This document shows, piece by piece, positions 1 to 11,776 of a stretch of DNA of 64,000 nucleotides. The translations under genes were made by a program, and so were the position numbers. Origin of the DNA: Rhodocollybia butyracea (taxonomy: Eukaryota; Basidiomycota; Agaricomycetes; Agaricales; Omphalotaceae); contig JADNRY010000094.1 in the NCBI GenBank assembly GCA_015501585.1, positions 149,035 through 213,034 of the forward strand, given 5' to 3'. The notes under the pieces were generated by a model. That model saw only the letters and a list, made by a program, of their open reading frames with translations, was not told where the DNA came from and made no database searches. Position 1 is the first letter of the stretch; every line of letters begins with the position of its first letter.

Positions 1-2826
1 GATAGCGTCGTCGGAAATTAAAGAAAGTGAGCTACTTTCCGGGATCTCGACACATACCCGCCCTCAGGTTCGCGTGGTGGAGATTCGGTGTAGACAGAAC
101 ATAACAGAGGCGACAGTGGCGCTCGGATTGTCGTGGAAGAGCTTTAATCTGAACTTACACTGGACCGGGCATGAAAGCAGCCGTACAGAGCATATATCTT
201 CTTTGGGCTAGTAATAGCATTGAGAACACGTTCTGCAAAGTATAAGCACTAAGTCTGCGGGCCGCGTGCGTATCGCTTGGAGATTTGCAACGTGTTGAGA
301 AGCAGTGACTAGCACTCTAGGAGAGCTGTGAGTCTCTTCTGCCAGCCTGGCCCAAGAGTCCGAGAAAGCAACATCAGGAGCTATGGAAATCTCCGGAAAT
401 TCGAAAATATTCAGTGTTTAACCTACTATGGATTGCACGGAGGCCGAAGTTAAGAGGTTAGACGCGCGCTTAAAGCCACGCGGTCGGTAGTGCATGAGTC
501 ATCACCTCGTTGTCACAGGCTTACACCCGCTGGTCTTACTGTGCGAGGTTCGAGTTTCGATATTCGAATAGCTCAAAATCTACATCCTCGAGTATCAGCT
601 CCAGTAACATGTGCTTGAAATTATCCAATGGAAGAAAATGAACTGATGAAGGATGAAGAATCTCTTCCAAAAAGTCAAAGGGACAAGAGATTTCTCCAAC
701 ATCAGCTACTTACTACTGGCCTATGGTGGGACCTGCTTGCGCTAGCGAAAGTGGCATTAGTGAGTATTTTGATACTCTCTATCTTATACTGAGGACTACA
801 AAGAGAGCCCATCTTATGGGCAAATCTGCGTAGTAGAGGCTTGGTCAAAAGGTCTTTGAACTTGGGTAAAGCTTCTTGAGCCTCCTACTTGAAAACAGAT
901 CTTGGATTACTGCTGGACAACTATCTTCCGGGCTTACTACAACATTTTAACCGGAAAATAAGTCTCTTCCCCTTAAGCAAGACGTTCCTCAGCAACCCTA
1001 CAACCTCGCCCGCCTTGCGTTCGGCAATATTTTCATACCCTTCCCACAGCTTCAAGCACCAACGTTGGGGTATATAACCTCGAATGACAAGATTCAGCAA
1101 AACTCGCTCGTGATTACTCTCGAATCCGTGAAGATTTTGGTACTATTATCTGACAACGACAAACTATCAATCTCAATTTTATTTTACAGGCTGAGTTGGG
1201 GCATCTCGAGATTACCAAAAGGAGACGTGCATCCATCTGAAGCGAAGGCCTGATATCGACGGCTGAGACCACAGCTAATACACTTCCTGTTACTATCAGG
1301 AAATCAGAGAGAATATGAACTTCATTGCACACTGCCATGTCACAACTAGAGTCGCCCTCACCTGCCTGTCGTGTAGCAATACTGCACCTGACTGACTGTG
1401 CCCCTTGAAAATATAGGACCACTAACGGCGGTGGAATGGGCTCATAGGTGCCGCTGGGGTTGTACTAGGGCTCAGCATGTACTCCTTTGGTGCGACTCCT
1501 TGAGTTTCCAATTCCAAAGGCAGGAGCGGCTCGTGTTGGACACGACGTTCAGTCACTCCGCCGCAGGATCATATCGTCTGGACTCGGCATCACTGCGCTA
1601 CCTGAAATGGCTCATCTTTAATTGGGAACATAGGGTCCTCATTGCCAAGTTTGTTTACGAGGCTACTTTGTATTGGAAAGAATTCAAAGCTAGCAACCCC
1701 TTTTGAAGGATTCGTAGTCTACCTTCCTCTGTGGATCGAGCTCGCCGCTTCCCTCCCTCAGGGATCGACTGTTGCCGCACGGGGCCCCGCTGTAGAGCAG
1801 GGCCAGTATACTGCTTGCGCTTCAGATTACTTGCAAGGAGTACGTCGAAGCAAGTAACTCCCAGATAATTCCCTGCATTCCACTATCTTATCGGTGGACT
1901 TTGGGTTACAGCTGTACTGGAACTATGCTGTTCCAGAAACACGATTAATTAACAGTACACCTTACGCCCTCGAGGCGCGGTCACGATGGTATGGTTCGCC
2001 TTTCGGACTATGTCCGATAATTCAACAGAGATAACCTCATTATGTCACAGCATAGCATCCAATCCCATCGACTCGGAGGTAGGCGATGTGAGCTCGAGGC
2101 TTGCAATGAGACTATATTTGCGATAGACCACACTTTGTTTCAAGTCCATACGAGCTCGAACTGTTTGTATCACCGACCATACACTGGACAATCTTCCTCT
2201 GGTTCCAATCTGGTTCCCAAGTCGGAAATGATGGAACTGAGCTGGGGGGCATAATCCTTATTAGAGTTGATTGGTATGAGCTATTTTACCCAGTCTAATC
2301 CAAATTGAGGTCCCACAGGTCGAGTGCCATAGTCTGTCTGAGAATAGCTCGAAGCGATGGATTTTTAGGTTACTTTGGGGCTGACCAAGACTGAGCAGCC
2401 GGAAAGTAGGGTGTTGGAGCTTTCGTCGACTTTTTGACCATATTTTATTCACGATGATTGAAGAAGACCGCGTTCGAATATCAACTCCGTTGTTTTCGTT
2501 GGTATAACCAGCTTTGACGTTCGGCGGCGGAAGAAGTGAACTATTCGGCACCGTAAAATCGTTGAAGGTCGGCCCGAACAGTGTAATTACCATGCTCCGA
2601 GTCGCAAAGCGACAGTGATTTATTGCTCACGTCTACATAAGTACTTGAGATAAGTGTATGTGGTTGATTCCGATGTCGGATATCAATCGGATATAAGAAA
2701 AGGACCTACTACGTTGTCGCGATCCCGCCTTTGTCGGCTAATACTGATAATGCTTGTAAATGCTTGTAATGTATAATGGTAACAACTAATGTACAAGATG
2801 CCAAAGTCTACTTTTCACCTACACAT
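1..2826. other. No supported gene
   Basis: I see no convincing coding sequence in this stretch. The open frames are short, lack splice-joined partners and match no family I recognise. Its right end is the 3' flank of the minus-strand membrane-protein gene that ends at 2827. A decayed gene cannot be excluded. Confidence 0.5.
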
Positions 2827-4211
2827 CTACACCGCCTGGACCGCCTGTAACACTATATGACTTGATCCTTTCTGGTGGGTCAAGTAACACTGATGTGTTC
2901 GGTCGGACACTGGGGATTCGAGCTCGGTACTGGATCTTAATGGTGGTAGTGTTGCTTCTGTTGAGATGCCAATAGCTATTCGAATGACTATGAAAGCAAA
3001 TACGATTCCCTGTAAATGTCGTTAGAGAGCGATCTGGAGAAGATTGGGGAATCGTTACTTACGATGAGCTGTGTTATCTGCCAATAATTACCATAAGAAA
3101 AGATATCGTTCAATCATAATCAGCCACCTACCGCATCGAGAAGAACATAAACGGTATGAATCCTGAGAGCATAGAGAACCAGCGCTATGAGCAGGGTTGT
3201 AGAGTAAATCGCGCCAGACTCTAAAATGACTCCAGCAACGAAGACCCCTCGATGTCTTGTTGTCGCACTTGGTCCCAAGGAGAGCAGCCATTCACCGAGT
3301 TGAATTTGGCTGGCATCTTTGACTTGAGTGTGAATCCAGTGGATGCGTCCTGCAATCAGCACTGCAGAGGTCGTGTAAGTCTACGCATTTCGAGGTATTG
3401 GCGTATAGCTTACCTGTGGAGGATAGGTTGATGGTCAATGTGAGGATGAAAAAGCACAGGTAGGGGTTGGCCAGCCGACTTTCCCAGATAGTCTCTCCGA
3501 GAGATTCCTGGGTCATTTGTTGCAATACATATATCGATACGCCTGGTGTTCGCGTAGAAGAGTTAGATCGAAGGGCTCGGAATGAAATCGAGCATAACTC
3601 ACCCATGCAACCGAGGAACAACGCGATAAGAGGGAACATGACCTTCTTGTTTCCGTTCCAAACTACGTTCACTCTATACATCTAGACAGCAAAGAATTCA
3701 CGAGCTGTTACATGTTGGATGGTCAAGCACTCACTACGAAGGCATCGCCCACGTATGTCTGCAAGTAGTATGCGGCCGTTTTGAGAGCGTACCCAGAGCT
3801 ACTAACGCTGACCAGTAACTTATCCATCTCTCCTATATGATTCAACCGTGCGGGGCCCGACAGGTCGGTAAAGTATGCAAACAGCGTTCTGTAAAAATGG
3901 ACAGAAACATGCTGGATCTTCGTCAGCATCGGAAGTTCAAGGAGAAGTAGCGACGTACTAGAGTAGCCAGGAAGAACATTACAAGTACAGCACATAGGAT
4001 TTTCAGAGTCCCTTTCGTCGATCCAGAATGATCACTCCTCAGCCGCCGCCGTATTATTAAACAAACTATGACAGTAAGAAGAAGGAAAAATCCTAACGAA
4101 ATCGTTGGAATTAGCATAACTATTCATTCGGATAACATTGTATGACGCACCATATAGTATGCATTCGATGAAAATCGATATTAAATCCAACTCTGCCAGC
4201 GTAATAATCAT
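2827..4211 (-). CDS. Multi-span membrane protein, seven-helix-like agaricomycete family
   Basis: Eight exons (minus strand) join in frame: 4211-4151, 4092-3959, 3917-3735, 3681-3603, 3542-3414, 3361-3132, 3077-3063 and 3009-2827, giving 337 residues. All seven introns have GT...AG ends; exon 7 is only 15 bases and encodes ITQLI. Hydrophobic segments recur along the whole length. Family hallmarks are an early Leu-Tyr-Gly, then GDAFVMYR before an aromatic-rich loop, an Asn-Pro-Tyr helix, ILESGAIYS, and the final ITQLIGIVFAFIVIR helix. Proteins of this layout are abundant in mushroom genomes and have no established function; a receptor-like or transporter role is only inference. The start (MIITLAELDL) was chosen because it gives the short N-terminus usual in the family. 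The 41-base intron at 3918-3958 is short but is the only one that keeps the frame. Confidence 0.85.
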
Positions 4212-5185
4212 CCCAAGGACGAGCAGAACGTCTGCGCAACGAAAGAGAACGAGAGAAAGGAAGGGTATGTGTTTTGTTGTTACCGCGAACACAGGTGTGA
4301 TGAGGCTGTCAGTCCCCGTCCGAGATGTCGCGGCAGGTCAGTCTCATGTCTTGGAATTGAGGTCCATGTCCAAAATCCTATTAGGTGTTGACAGCTATAT
4401 CATTTTTCAGTTAATCATGATGTTGAAGTGAATTAATAACATCAGTACCTTCGGATCTTTTGTACCGCATGAAAAACGACGTCTCTGGAGAGGCTGAGTG
4501 AATTGAATCTGTTCGACTCTTTCTCAGTGTGCGGCCTTGGCCTCCCTTCTGAACTTGTGGTGGTGGGGACTCAGGAACTGCGATCCACGGGGATGCTTAT
4601 AGATGCCGGACTCGTCGAACCACCGTGACCAGTCCGTGACCGGAGTAAAGCGTCCATCGCATTTCGACTTATACGGCTAGTCTAATAATAGTGCTGGTCG
4701 GATTCGAGGATGTGTATTGAACTTATTCGCTGAGTTTTGTCTAGTGGACAAATGCCAGCACGATTGTACGGCCTTTCAACTCGTTGTAGCGACCAAAGGA
4801 GATTAATTATCAACATGATTAATGCAACAAAAGTCTAAAGTACGTCCTAGAATATATTATCATCGGCACTAGCTCCGCGGCAGACATTAGGGGCAGTGCC
4901 CTCAAGGGGGACGCGCCGGCAATTATCCTCAAAGAGGGCTGACAGGGGATGACTCCTCTAGTGATTCTATCAGATTGCAAAAGAGCGAAAAGCTAGAGTG
5001 AGAACAACGACGATAAAGAAACATAGGACTATAAGCAGTGTACGAGAAGGATAGTACATGGGTCTGTCGGCCATGGGTAAACGAGCAACATAAGTACAAA
5101 AGGAAATGAAATTAAGCTAGCAGGAAAGATTAGATTTGACACTCCGACTAGTCCCAAGATGGTGCACCATCCCTCAGCGTCCCTC
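4212..5185. other. Intergenic, upstream of membrane-protein gene
   Basis: No gene supported. It is the promoter side of the gene starting at 4211 and the 3' flank of the zinc-finger gene ending at 5186. No strong TATA box or repeat was noticed. Confidence 0.5.
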
Positions 5186-6486
5186 TCATTTCCTACCTCT
5201 TCGGCAGTCTGGCCTCTTCGAGCTCTTCTGGTGACGCGTCAAAGCGTCACGACGAGAGAACGACTCTCCACACCGACATTGGCATGTTCCCGCCGCGGTG
5301 TGCTTGCGAGTCCCAATGTGTCGCCTCATATCGAACATATTCTTGGCGGTCTGGGAACAGTCCGGGAATGGACAGTGCAGCGCCCCTGGACCAGAATACT
5401 CAGCCACATGAACTGTATTCATATGGGTGCAGAGTTGGTCCACTCCTGAAAACGTCGCCGAACAGTGATTTAAGCAGCAATGCAAGGTTTCGTCGGTATC
5501 GGAAGATCCCGAGGGTGAGAGCGAACTCAGAGAGGAGGAAGGGGAGTAGGAATCTGAATTACTAGAGGGCGAGAGGGACGATGAATCACTGCGTGGAGTC
5601 ACCGGTGTCGTAGATCTGATAGAGCGAGAGTACGCCGCATGTTTCTTCGGTGTACTTTCCTTCCTTCCACAAGCTTTCGGACTAGTCACCTTTTCTTTCT
5701 TGGATGCACTAGCAGGAACGACGGTAAGGGGAAGCTCATTAGGCTCCTCCCCACCGTGAAGCATCACCCAAGGATATTGGATAGACGTAGCACCTTGTAT
5801 TTCCGAAAGGTAAATCTGCGTCGGTGGTACGCGCCAGGAAAAATGGTGGGAGGCGCTGGGGGAGGTATACGGCACAAGTCTGTATAGTCCCGACAAAGTA
5901 ATGTTCGCGTGATATACCCTACCTCCTTCAGTCAGACTAGGGAACCAGACGTCAAGCCCAGGGCCCTTCAATCGCCGATTAGCTATAATGTCTCGAAGAA
6001 CGTCGTGAGGGTCCTGTGTAGGAGATTTGTCGTCGGAGTCGTAGAAAACTGCGCGGGGAAGGCAGGAGGGATTTGCAACAACGTCGAACCAGTGATTATC
6101 GTGGCCAGAGACTGGCGTTAACTTCAGGATAGATATCAGCACGTCAGTATTGATTCAAAAGTTAAGTACTAAACTCACGTTGATGCCAGGTCTCTGCCTC
6201 TCGAACGCTTCCGTGTCGAAATAGTCGCTGTTCTTGACCGGGACCATCGGTTGGAGGCAGATTTGTCCGAACAGCCCCTCTTGCGTGGTGTATACAAACG
6301 AAGGAGGTGGGAGTGGCTCGGGAATTGAAGAGTATGAAAATCAGGTGAGGAGGGGAAGATACTGGCAAATTTCGTGAGTGTTGCACGGGGTTCTTCAACC
6401 TGCAACAAATCCAGCCCGAGCTCAATGGTAAGTTGTTGGACCGTCTCATCAAGGTCAGTTTCGTCGAACGAATCGGTGAAAGACAT
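5186..6486 (-). CDS. C2H2 zinc-finger protein
   Basis: Likely a nuclear DNA-binding protein. The long exon (6121-5186) opens with LTPVSGHDNHWFDVV, runs through a conserved N-terminal region and a Ser/Pro-rich acidic linker, and ends in three zinc-finger-like units: C-x4-C...H-x4-H around HCCLNHC, a second unit at LHCPFPDC...H-x5-H, and a third C2HC-like unit at CQCRCG...H...C. Upstream, a second exon (about 6316-6179) reads Pro-rich sequence and FDTEAFERQRPGIN, spliced with GTGAGT to the long exon. The first exon (6486-about 6400) starts MSFTDSFDE. The intron between exons 1 and 2 is my least certain step. Total is about 386 residues under this model. The target genes cannot be read from the sequence. 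Confidence 0.75.
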
Positions 6487-6558
6487 TGCAGATGATAGAT
6501 AATGCGACCTAGAGAAGAGAAATAAGTGGAAGTTTGGCTTTTGCAGACATCACCCGTA

Positions 6559-6566
6559 TATTTATA
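6559..6566 (-). promoter_or_regulatory. Candidate TATA box
   Basis: Minus-strand TATAAATA lies about 73 bases upstream of the zinc-finger gene start at 6486. Position and match fit a core promoter; nothing else supports it. Confidence 0.45.
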
Positions 6567-7486
6567 TGTCCTCATTGTTTGCTTTGTAGAGGTCGATGAG
6601 GCTTGGACTTCTCTTTGTTGAACGCCGCACGAGGTACCCATTGTTTGCTGTTTTTGGATATAGCTACAGACCATGGAAAAGTCAAAGCCAGTTTACCAAA
6701 TAAGGAAAAACTAGACAATCGAGCATTGACGTCATTGACTCGCAAGTGATTCGCAGGACAAAGACGTGCCGGTACCTTTAATTGGTGCTACTGATGCATC
6801 AAAGTAGACAATAAGTCGAAAGTTTGATCCCGACCGTGGTCCAAAGCGGCCTAGAAACGATCACGAAGCCTATGTAGAATCCAGACGACAAAGGATTTTC
6901 GCAGCGTCATATACATATTGAACAATGCGCAGTTGTCAAGGAAGTGAGGACGCACTTCATCGGACATTTCCGAGTCGTTAAGTGGATCACAGTCGACATG
7001 GAGAAAACAGAATTGTACTCGTTATTGCTCCTGATTAGTGCTATCGACGCACAATAACAGAGAAATTGATCCCGATGGAGGTCCAAGTCACCAAACATGG
7101 CTCGACATCAAAACAAAGCCGCAGCAAGCCTAAGTACTCGAACGTCCCAATCCTCACGCCAATACTGTACTGTATAGAGACACGAAGGTCATTTAACTGG
7201 TGGATTTTGAACAGTGCATGTTGAGAACCGGTGATGTACCGGGTCAAGGTTACAGTAAAATACCTCGTTACATAGAGGGCTCGTTATCAGTTGATCTGGC
7301 CCAGGTAGGTGCAAGTCACACGACCATACTCCTGCTATGATAACAATTAACCACCACAGGAGACAAGCATTTGACCTGGGCACGGGCGCGATCTTCTTTC
7401 TTGAAGCCATACTTCAAAGCTTCAAGCTTCAGGTAGAGTCTGTGGCCACCGTTGTCGGAGTACATAGATAGTAGGATAATGTTTGA

Positions 7487-8020
7487 AATTTACTGTCTTT
7501 TTTGAAAACCTTGGGAAACGCAGGTGGTCGTGGACATTCTTGAAAATGCTGTTACCTTCCCAATATAGACATTTTTATTGCACGCGTTACTACCATATTG
7601 GTCTCCTTGCTACGTCATACAGCGACAAGCTTGCGGTCATAGTCCGCGATCGCTGTGTGACGTAGCAAGGAGACGCCGAGGTAACCGAGCTGACTAGAGC
7701 GTATTTGCAGTCGGTTGGGTGACCTCGGCGTCTCCTCGCTACGTCACACAACGATCGCGGATGACGACCGCAAGCTTGTCACGCCGTCTCATCTGCGTCT
7801 CCTCGTTACATGTCACCTTTTAGCGGTTGCAGATACGCTCTACTGCAGATACGCTCTAATGCCAGGCATATTTGCACCGACGTGTCCGCTTGGCGGGCGC
7901 CTACCACAAGTCGTCACGCCGTCTCATGTGTGATACGTTCGATGCCTAATTAGGAAGATATAACTTTTGACTTTTGGATGATCACCTGCGTTTTCCAAGG
8001 TTTTTGAAAAGGACAGTAAA
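7487..8020. mobile_element. MITE-like inverted-repeat element
   Basis: The ends form an imperfect inverted repeat of about 45 bases: left TTTACTGTCTTTTTTG...CCTTGGGAAACGCAGGTG, right the reverse of GTTTACTGTCCTTTTC...CCTTGGAAAACGCAGGTG. Two further palindromic modules lie inside (around 7602-7672 and 7670-7745, built on GCTACGTCA and GAGACGCCGAGGT arms). There is no transposase. The paralogous site in unit B (about 10720-10728) lacks it, so it inserted after or was never in that copy. The exact target duplication could not be fixed. Confidence 0.75.
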
Positions 8021-8796
8021 CTTCGATGGACATCGTTATCGATGCAAATCAAGAAACGATCCGCATTCGCCGACATGGTCAATGAAAGTAACAACTTCTA
8101 CTTGTACTACCAGCCTACCTTGTGTGGTATAGCTGTCGTGAAGCGCGTGTGAGGGGTAACCGGTAATGTTGTGTGTTGATTCCGATGTCCCAAAAAGGAG
8201 CGATAACATCCAAACTTTCCCTCGGTGCTGCCGTTCATAGTCACAGGCGGCGCGAGACGATAGTAATCCCATCTGAGCTACTTATAAGTCAAACTGAGAA
8301 GTGCGGGATTAGCCATCCAAGCAATTCAAAGAATCTGTCAAAAGGGATATGTACACTCCGGGATTTGGGGGAAACTGGAGCCGGGTCTCCGACTCTTCAA
8401 GCGTTAAGTACAAACCTGTACAAGCCCAATGAACTGACGGAGGTGTTTCACTACATTAAGGAAGGGTAAGCAGGGTAATATTATTTTATTTCCAGATGGG
8501 CTCCAAAAAATACATCAAGTGAAAGGGATCAGTCGGATAGACAGCACAAAGGAGCAGGTGAAGCGAGCCGAATATGTAAGATCAGATAGTTTGAGGCGCG
8601 CGCGGGTCAAACGCACAAAGTCGACCCTGGGCTGTGAGTACCCAGAGTTGACATGAACCATCAAAGCCAGGATCCATCAAAACTCCGACAGCTGCTTATA
8701 GAAGCGCACGGTCGTTGTGCACAAACCCCCACTTGAATACAGCTTGCTGGTCAATCTGTTTCCCTTGCAAGGTCACTCTTTTAACAATTCTCAAAA

Positions 8797-10215
8797 ATGC
8801 GCTTTCCTGTTCTCCTAGTTACGCTTATCGTTGGCTCTGCACTTGCCATATGCGGTCTGCCAATGAACGAAGAATCAGCCATGTCTTTAAGCCAACTACG
8901 CCTGGCTCCTGTAAGTGTTCGTTACTAGGTAACTTTACTATACCTGATACCCATAGTCCCATGTTACCAGAGGAGAAGCGAAGCCACTCTTACCGAAGTC
9001 ACTCTGACCTTCCTGAATGTCCAAACAGGTGAAATCAAAGATGGCTCACCGAGTATAAAATATGAGAAGAAGATTCGAATAGCGATCAAAAATGCCTTGG
9101 GTATAAAGAACATAAAAATTGACCCCCATGGTTCGGATGATACAGATGGGCAGGAAGACACACTCTTTTTTAACTTAGTTGGGGGGAAGGATTGTCATCC
9201 ATGTTTTGGGTGGATAAAGAAAGACGGTGGTGAGTCCTTGCTCCCAGATCTAGTTTTCTTTGTGTTTCTCATATATGCGTTGGTAGCTTACATTCCTCCC
9301 ACCCCTAACCACGTCGTTCGCAGTCAAAAAGTTTATTATACTGGCATTAGCTCAGGCAAGCCAGGCTTAGACCAGTTTAAAGCCGCGGATGATTGCGTTG
9401 GGGTCAGTCCTGTGACAGCCCGTGTCAAAGGGCCGGCGCAAAAAGAGTGGAATACCTCCAGGGATAAGGCACGCTTGGTCTTTGAAAGGCTCTTGAGACA
9501 GCCTGCTGTATCGCCGACGGGTCGACTACCGGTTGTGAGTATTTTCTATTAGGTAATCATACCACACCTAATGCCCACATATTGGCAGGGGAGATCAGCC
9601 GTGATCTTCATCGATGGTCAAACAGGTCAACCCAAGTATACCACCACCACCACCGCCACCACCACTACCAAGTCCCTTGACCAAACTACATTTGACACAA
9701 CACAAGCTCAATCCGCCTTCACCAGAACAATTTCTGCAGCCTTGGGGGTAGACCAAGAAGAAGTACGATACTTGGGTAAATATGAACCTCAAGGGAAACG
9801 GCAATGGCACTATCTGATATTTAAGGGAGGAGTCCACTGTACTACTATTGATCCATGTTTTGGGTGGGTAGCGAAAGGTGGTTGTGAGTACTTGCCTTTT
9901 GATCCGGTATCACTTGTTCCTCATATATGTATGCTTTGGTATTAAGCTTATGAATATGGCGAGAGACCTGTTGAAGGGGTGAGACAATTTCGACACACAT
10001 ATCTGGGTTTCAGCAAAGGGGAGCCAGGTCCAGACAAGTTTAGTGCCGTTGAGGCCTATCCTCTTTTCTCGGGTGGCAAGGTCGGAGTTGCAATGCATTC
10101 AACACACACCGAATGGACGTTGATTGCGCAAGAGTTCAATGATCACTTCATGAAAGGCATTGCTCCTGACTCGGTTATACTTAGTCACACAGTAGATCTG
10201 ATATTACCAGAATGA
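8797..10215 (+). CDS. Secreted two-repeat CFGW protein, copy A
   Basis: Not a family I recognise. Five exons (8797-8910, 8971-9229, 9287-9534, 9589-9883, 9947-10215) encode 394 residues. It begins with a clear signal peptide (MRFPVLLVTLIVGSALA), so it is probably secreted. The body is two homologous repeats. Each has a first half ending in Pro-Cys-Phe-Gly-Trp (HPCFGW, then DPCFGW) and a second half with an aromatic-Gly-x-Ser-x-Gly-x-Pro-Gly motif (YYTGISSGKPG, then TYLGFSKGEPG) followed by an acidic/Lys region. The intron after each CFGW block is at the same place in both repeats, so the repeat arose by duplication of an intron-containing unit. A Thr run (about 9642-9672) separates the TGQPK motif from the rest of repeat 2. 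The tandem paralogue is at 11777. Function unknown; a secreted effector or adhesin-like role is speculation. Confidence 0.8.
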
Positions 10216-11776
10216 CAGCTTTTCTGAATCCTCATATACATGATACATCTACTTAGGCTACAGCTTCAAGACCGAAACTTTGACGAGTATGATATCTGTT
10301 TGCATATGCACTGTATGCTTCTATCTTGCTTCTATCGCTATGAACAATGCGATCGTAGGAGGCCATAGAGAAGGAAATAAGCATCATAAAAAAACTGGTC
10401 AGGAGGTCCCTGTACTCGTATGTTCCAGTCCTCACGCCGACACTGTGCTGCAAAGAGGCGAAGGTCATTTAGTTGGTGCATATTTAGCAATGGAAGTGGT
10501 GGTGACGTACTGAGTCAAGGCTGTCGTAAAGGCTCGTTCTTCAAGGTGTTCAGGTAACTCCAAGTAATGCTATAGCGATTCACCGGAGCACGCCCGCGAT
10601 TCGAGCAACGCTTCAACCTGTCACATGGTGTAGCAGATCGAAAGCTGTCCTTCGTTTCCCGTAGACGAGAGCCTGTAGTAACCGTTGTCGTAGTACGTAG
10701 ACTTTGGTAGGACAACGTGTAGAACTCAAACTTTGATGGACGTCGTCATGGCTCGTCATGGATGCAAATCAAGAGACGATTCGCATTGGCCGACATGGTT
10801 AATCAAAGTGACGACTTCGCGATGAGCCAACTTCAGATGTGACTTCTGGTTGTACCGGCAGCCTGTCTTCTAGTACGGGTTAAGCGTCGTGAAGCGGCAA
10901 GGCGTTAAAATTGAGTGTTGGTTTAGAAATGAGGGATAACATCCAAATGTTCTCCTCGGTGCTACTGTTTGTAGTCATAGGTAATAGAAATCCCCATCTG
11001 AGTTATGAGTCGGAGTGAGAACAGCGAGTTTAGGCAACCAAGCAACTCAAGCAATCTGAGCTGGCTCGAAAGGAATACACTCCGGGTTTGGGGAAAACTG
11101 GAGTCGAATCTCTCCAAGCTTCGCAAGCCCAACAAACGGACGGAGGTGTTTCATCGCAGAAGGAAAGGTAAAATAATCTCCATATGACTACCGGAAATAA
11201 TAAGTACATCGAGTGATGAGGGAGATGTGCGGTTGGAAGCCTTTGGAAGCGGAGGGAGAGCACAACGGTGGAGCAGGGTGGGGCGAGTCAAATATTTATG
11301 CGGAGCGAGTCAAACACACCAGAGTTATACACCGCCCGAAAGGGACGTTGAAACTTGAGCAAAGCTGATCAGATGACAAATGCTGCTTACTTTGGAAGTA
11401 ATGGCGCTCCATCGTGCGCCCTTGCCCACAGCTTCGATGGGCCTATCTGGCCTATATGTCTCTCCGAAACCTCCTTTAATGCGTGGATCTCAGAGTCACA
11501 GATCGAGACAAGGGGAAAGGGTCCACTGCACAGCTTTCTTGGGTCCCTGAATGATTTTTGAGCGATTTTGGGTGAGTTCCAGGCGCATCAAATAACTAAT
11601 CACTATACAGCCTCTGGAGTCTGGGGGAGTCTGCACGCTCTACAGCTGAGGCTATGTCACTACAGGTTCGAAGATGATAAAAGCTGGGGTCCCCATACAT
11701 GTCGTCTTCACCTGTCTAATACAGCTTGCTGGTCGATCTGTCATCCTTGTAATATCACTCTTCACAAGTCTCGAAA
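10216..11776. repeat. Tandem duplication unit B, upstream part
   Basis: Non-coding partner of 6985-8796 without the MITE. It shares the leader sequence before the gene, including an ATACAGCTTGCTGGTC stretch found about 40-55 bases upstream of both start codons. Short open frames here are not supported as genes. Confidence 0.65.

Larger units (their letters stand above)
6985..10215 (+). repeat. Tandem duplication, unit A
   Basis: This unit and unit B share collinear stretches: around 7140-7250 with 10425-10525, 7440-7490 with 10675-10725, 8015-8100 with 10725-10820, 8250-8470 with 10975-11170, and the gene with its leader (8650-10215 with 11640-13109). Differences are mostly point changes plus a MITE present only here. 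The boundaries are approximate because similarity fades at both ends. Confidence 0.8.

Noticed and set aside
1398..1857. Open frames of 71-102 residues near 1.4-1.9 kb
   Set aside because: No recognisable motif, no spliced partners, and overlapping frames on both strands look equally plausible.
2261..2593. 110-residue minus-strand open frame
   Set aside because: No motif and no continuation by splicing; it lies downstream of a gene that ends at 2827.
5159..5887. Plus-strand open frames over the zinc-finger gene
   Set aside because: Shadows of the minus-strand C2H2 coding sequence, whose zinc ligands fix the strand.
9230..9286. Reading CFGW intron 2 as a coding membrane helix
   Set aside because: The GTGAGT donor and AG acceptor, and the same intron position in the second repeat (where it contains a stop), favour an intron; kept only as a possible retention event.
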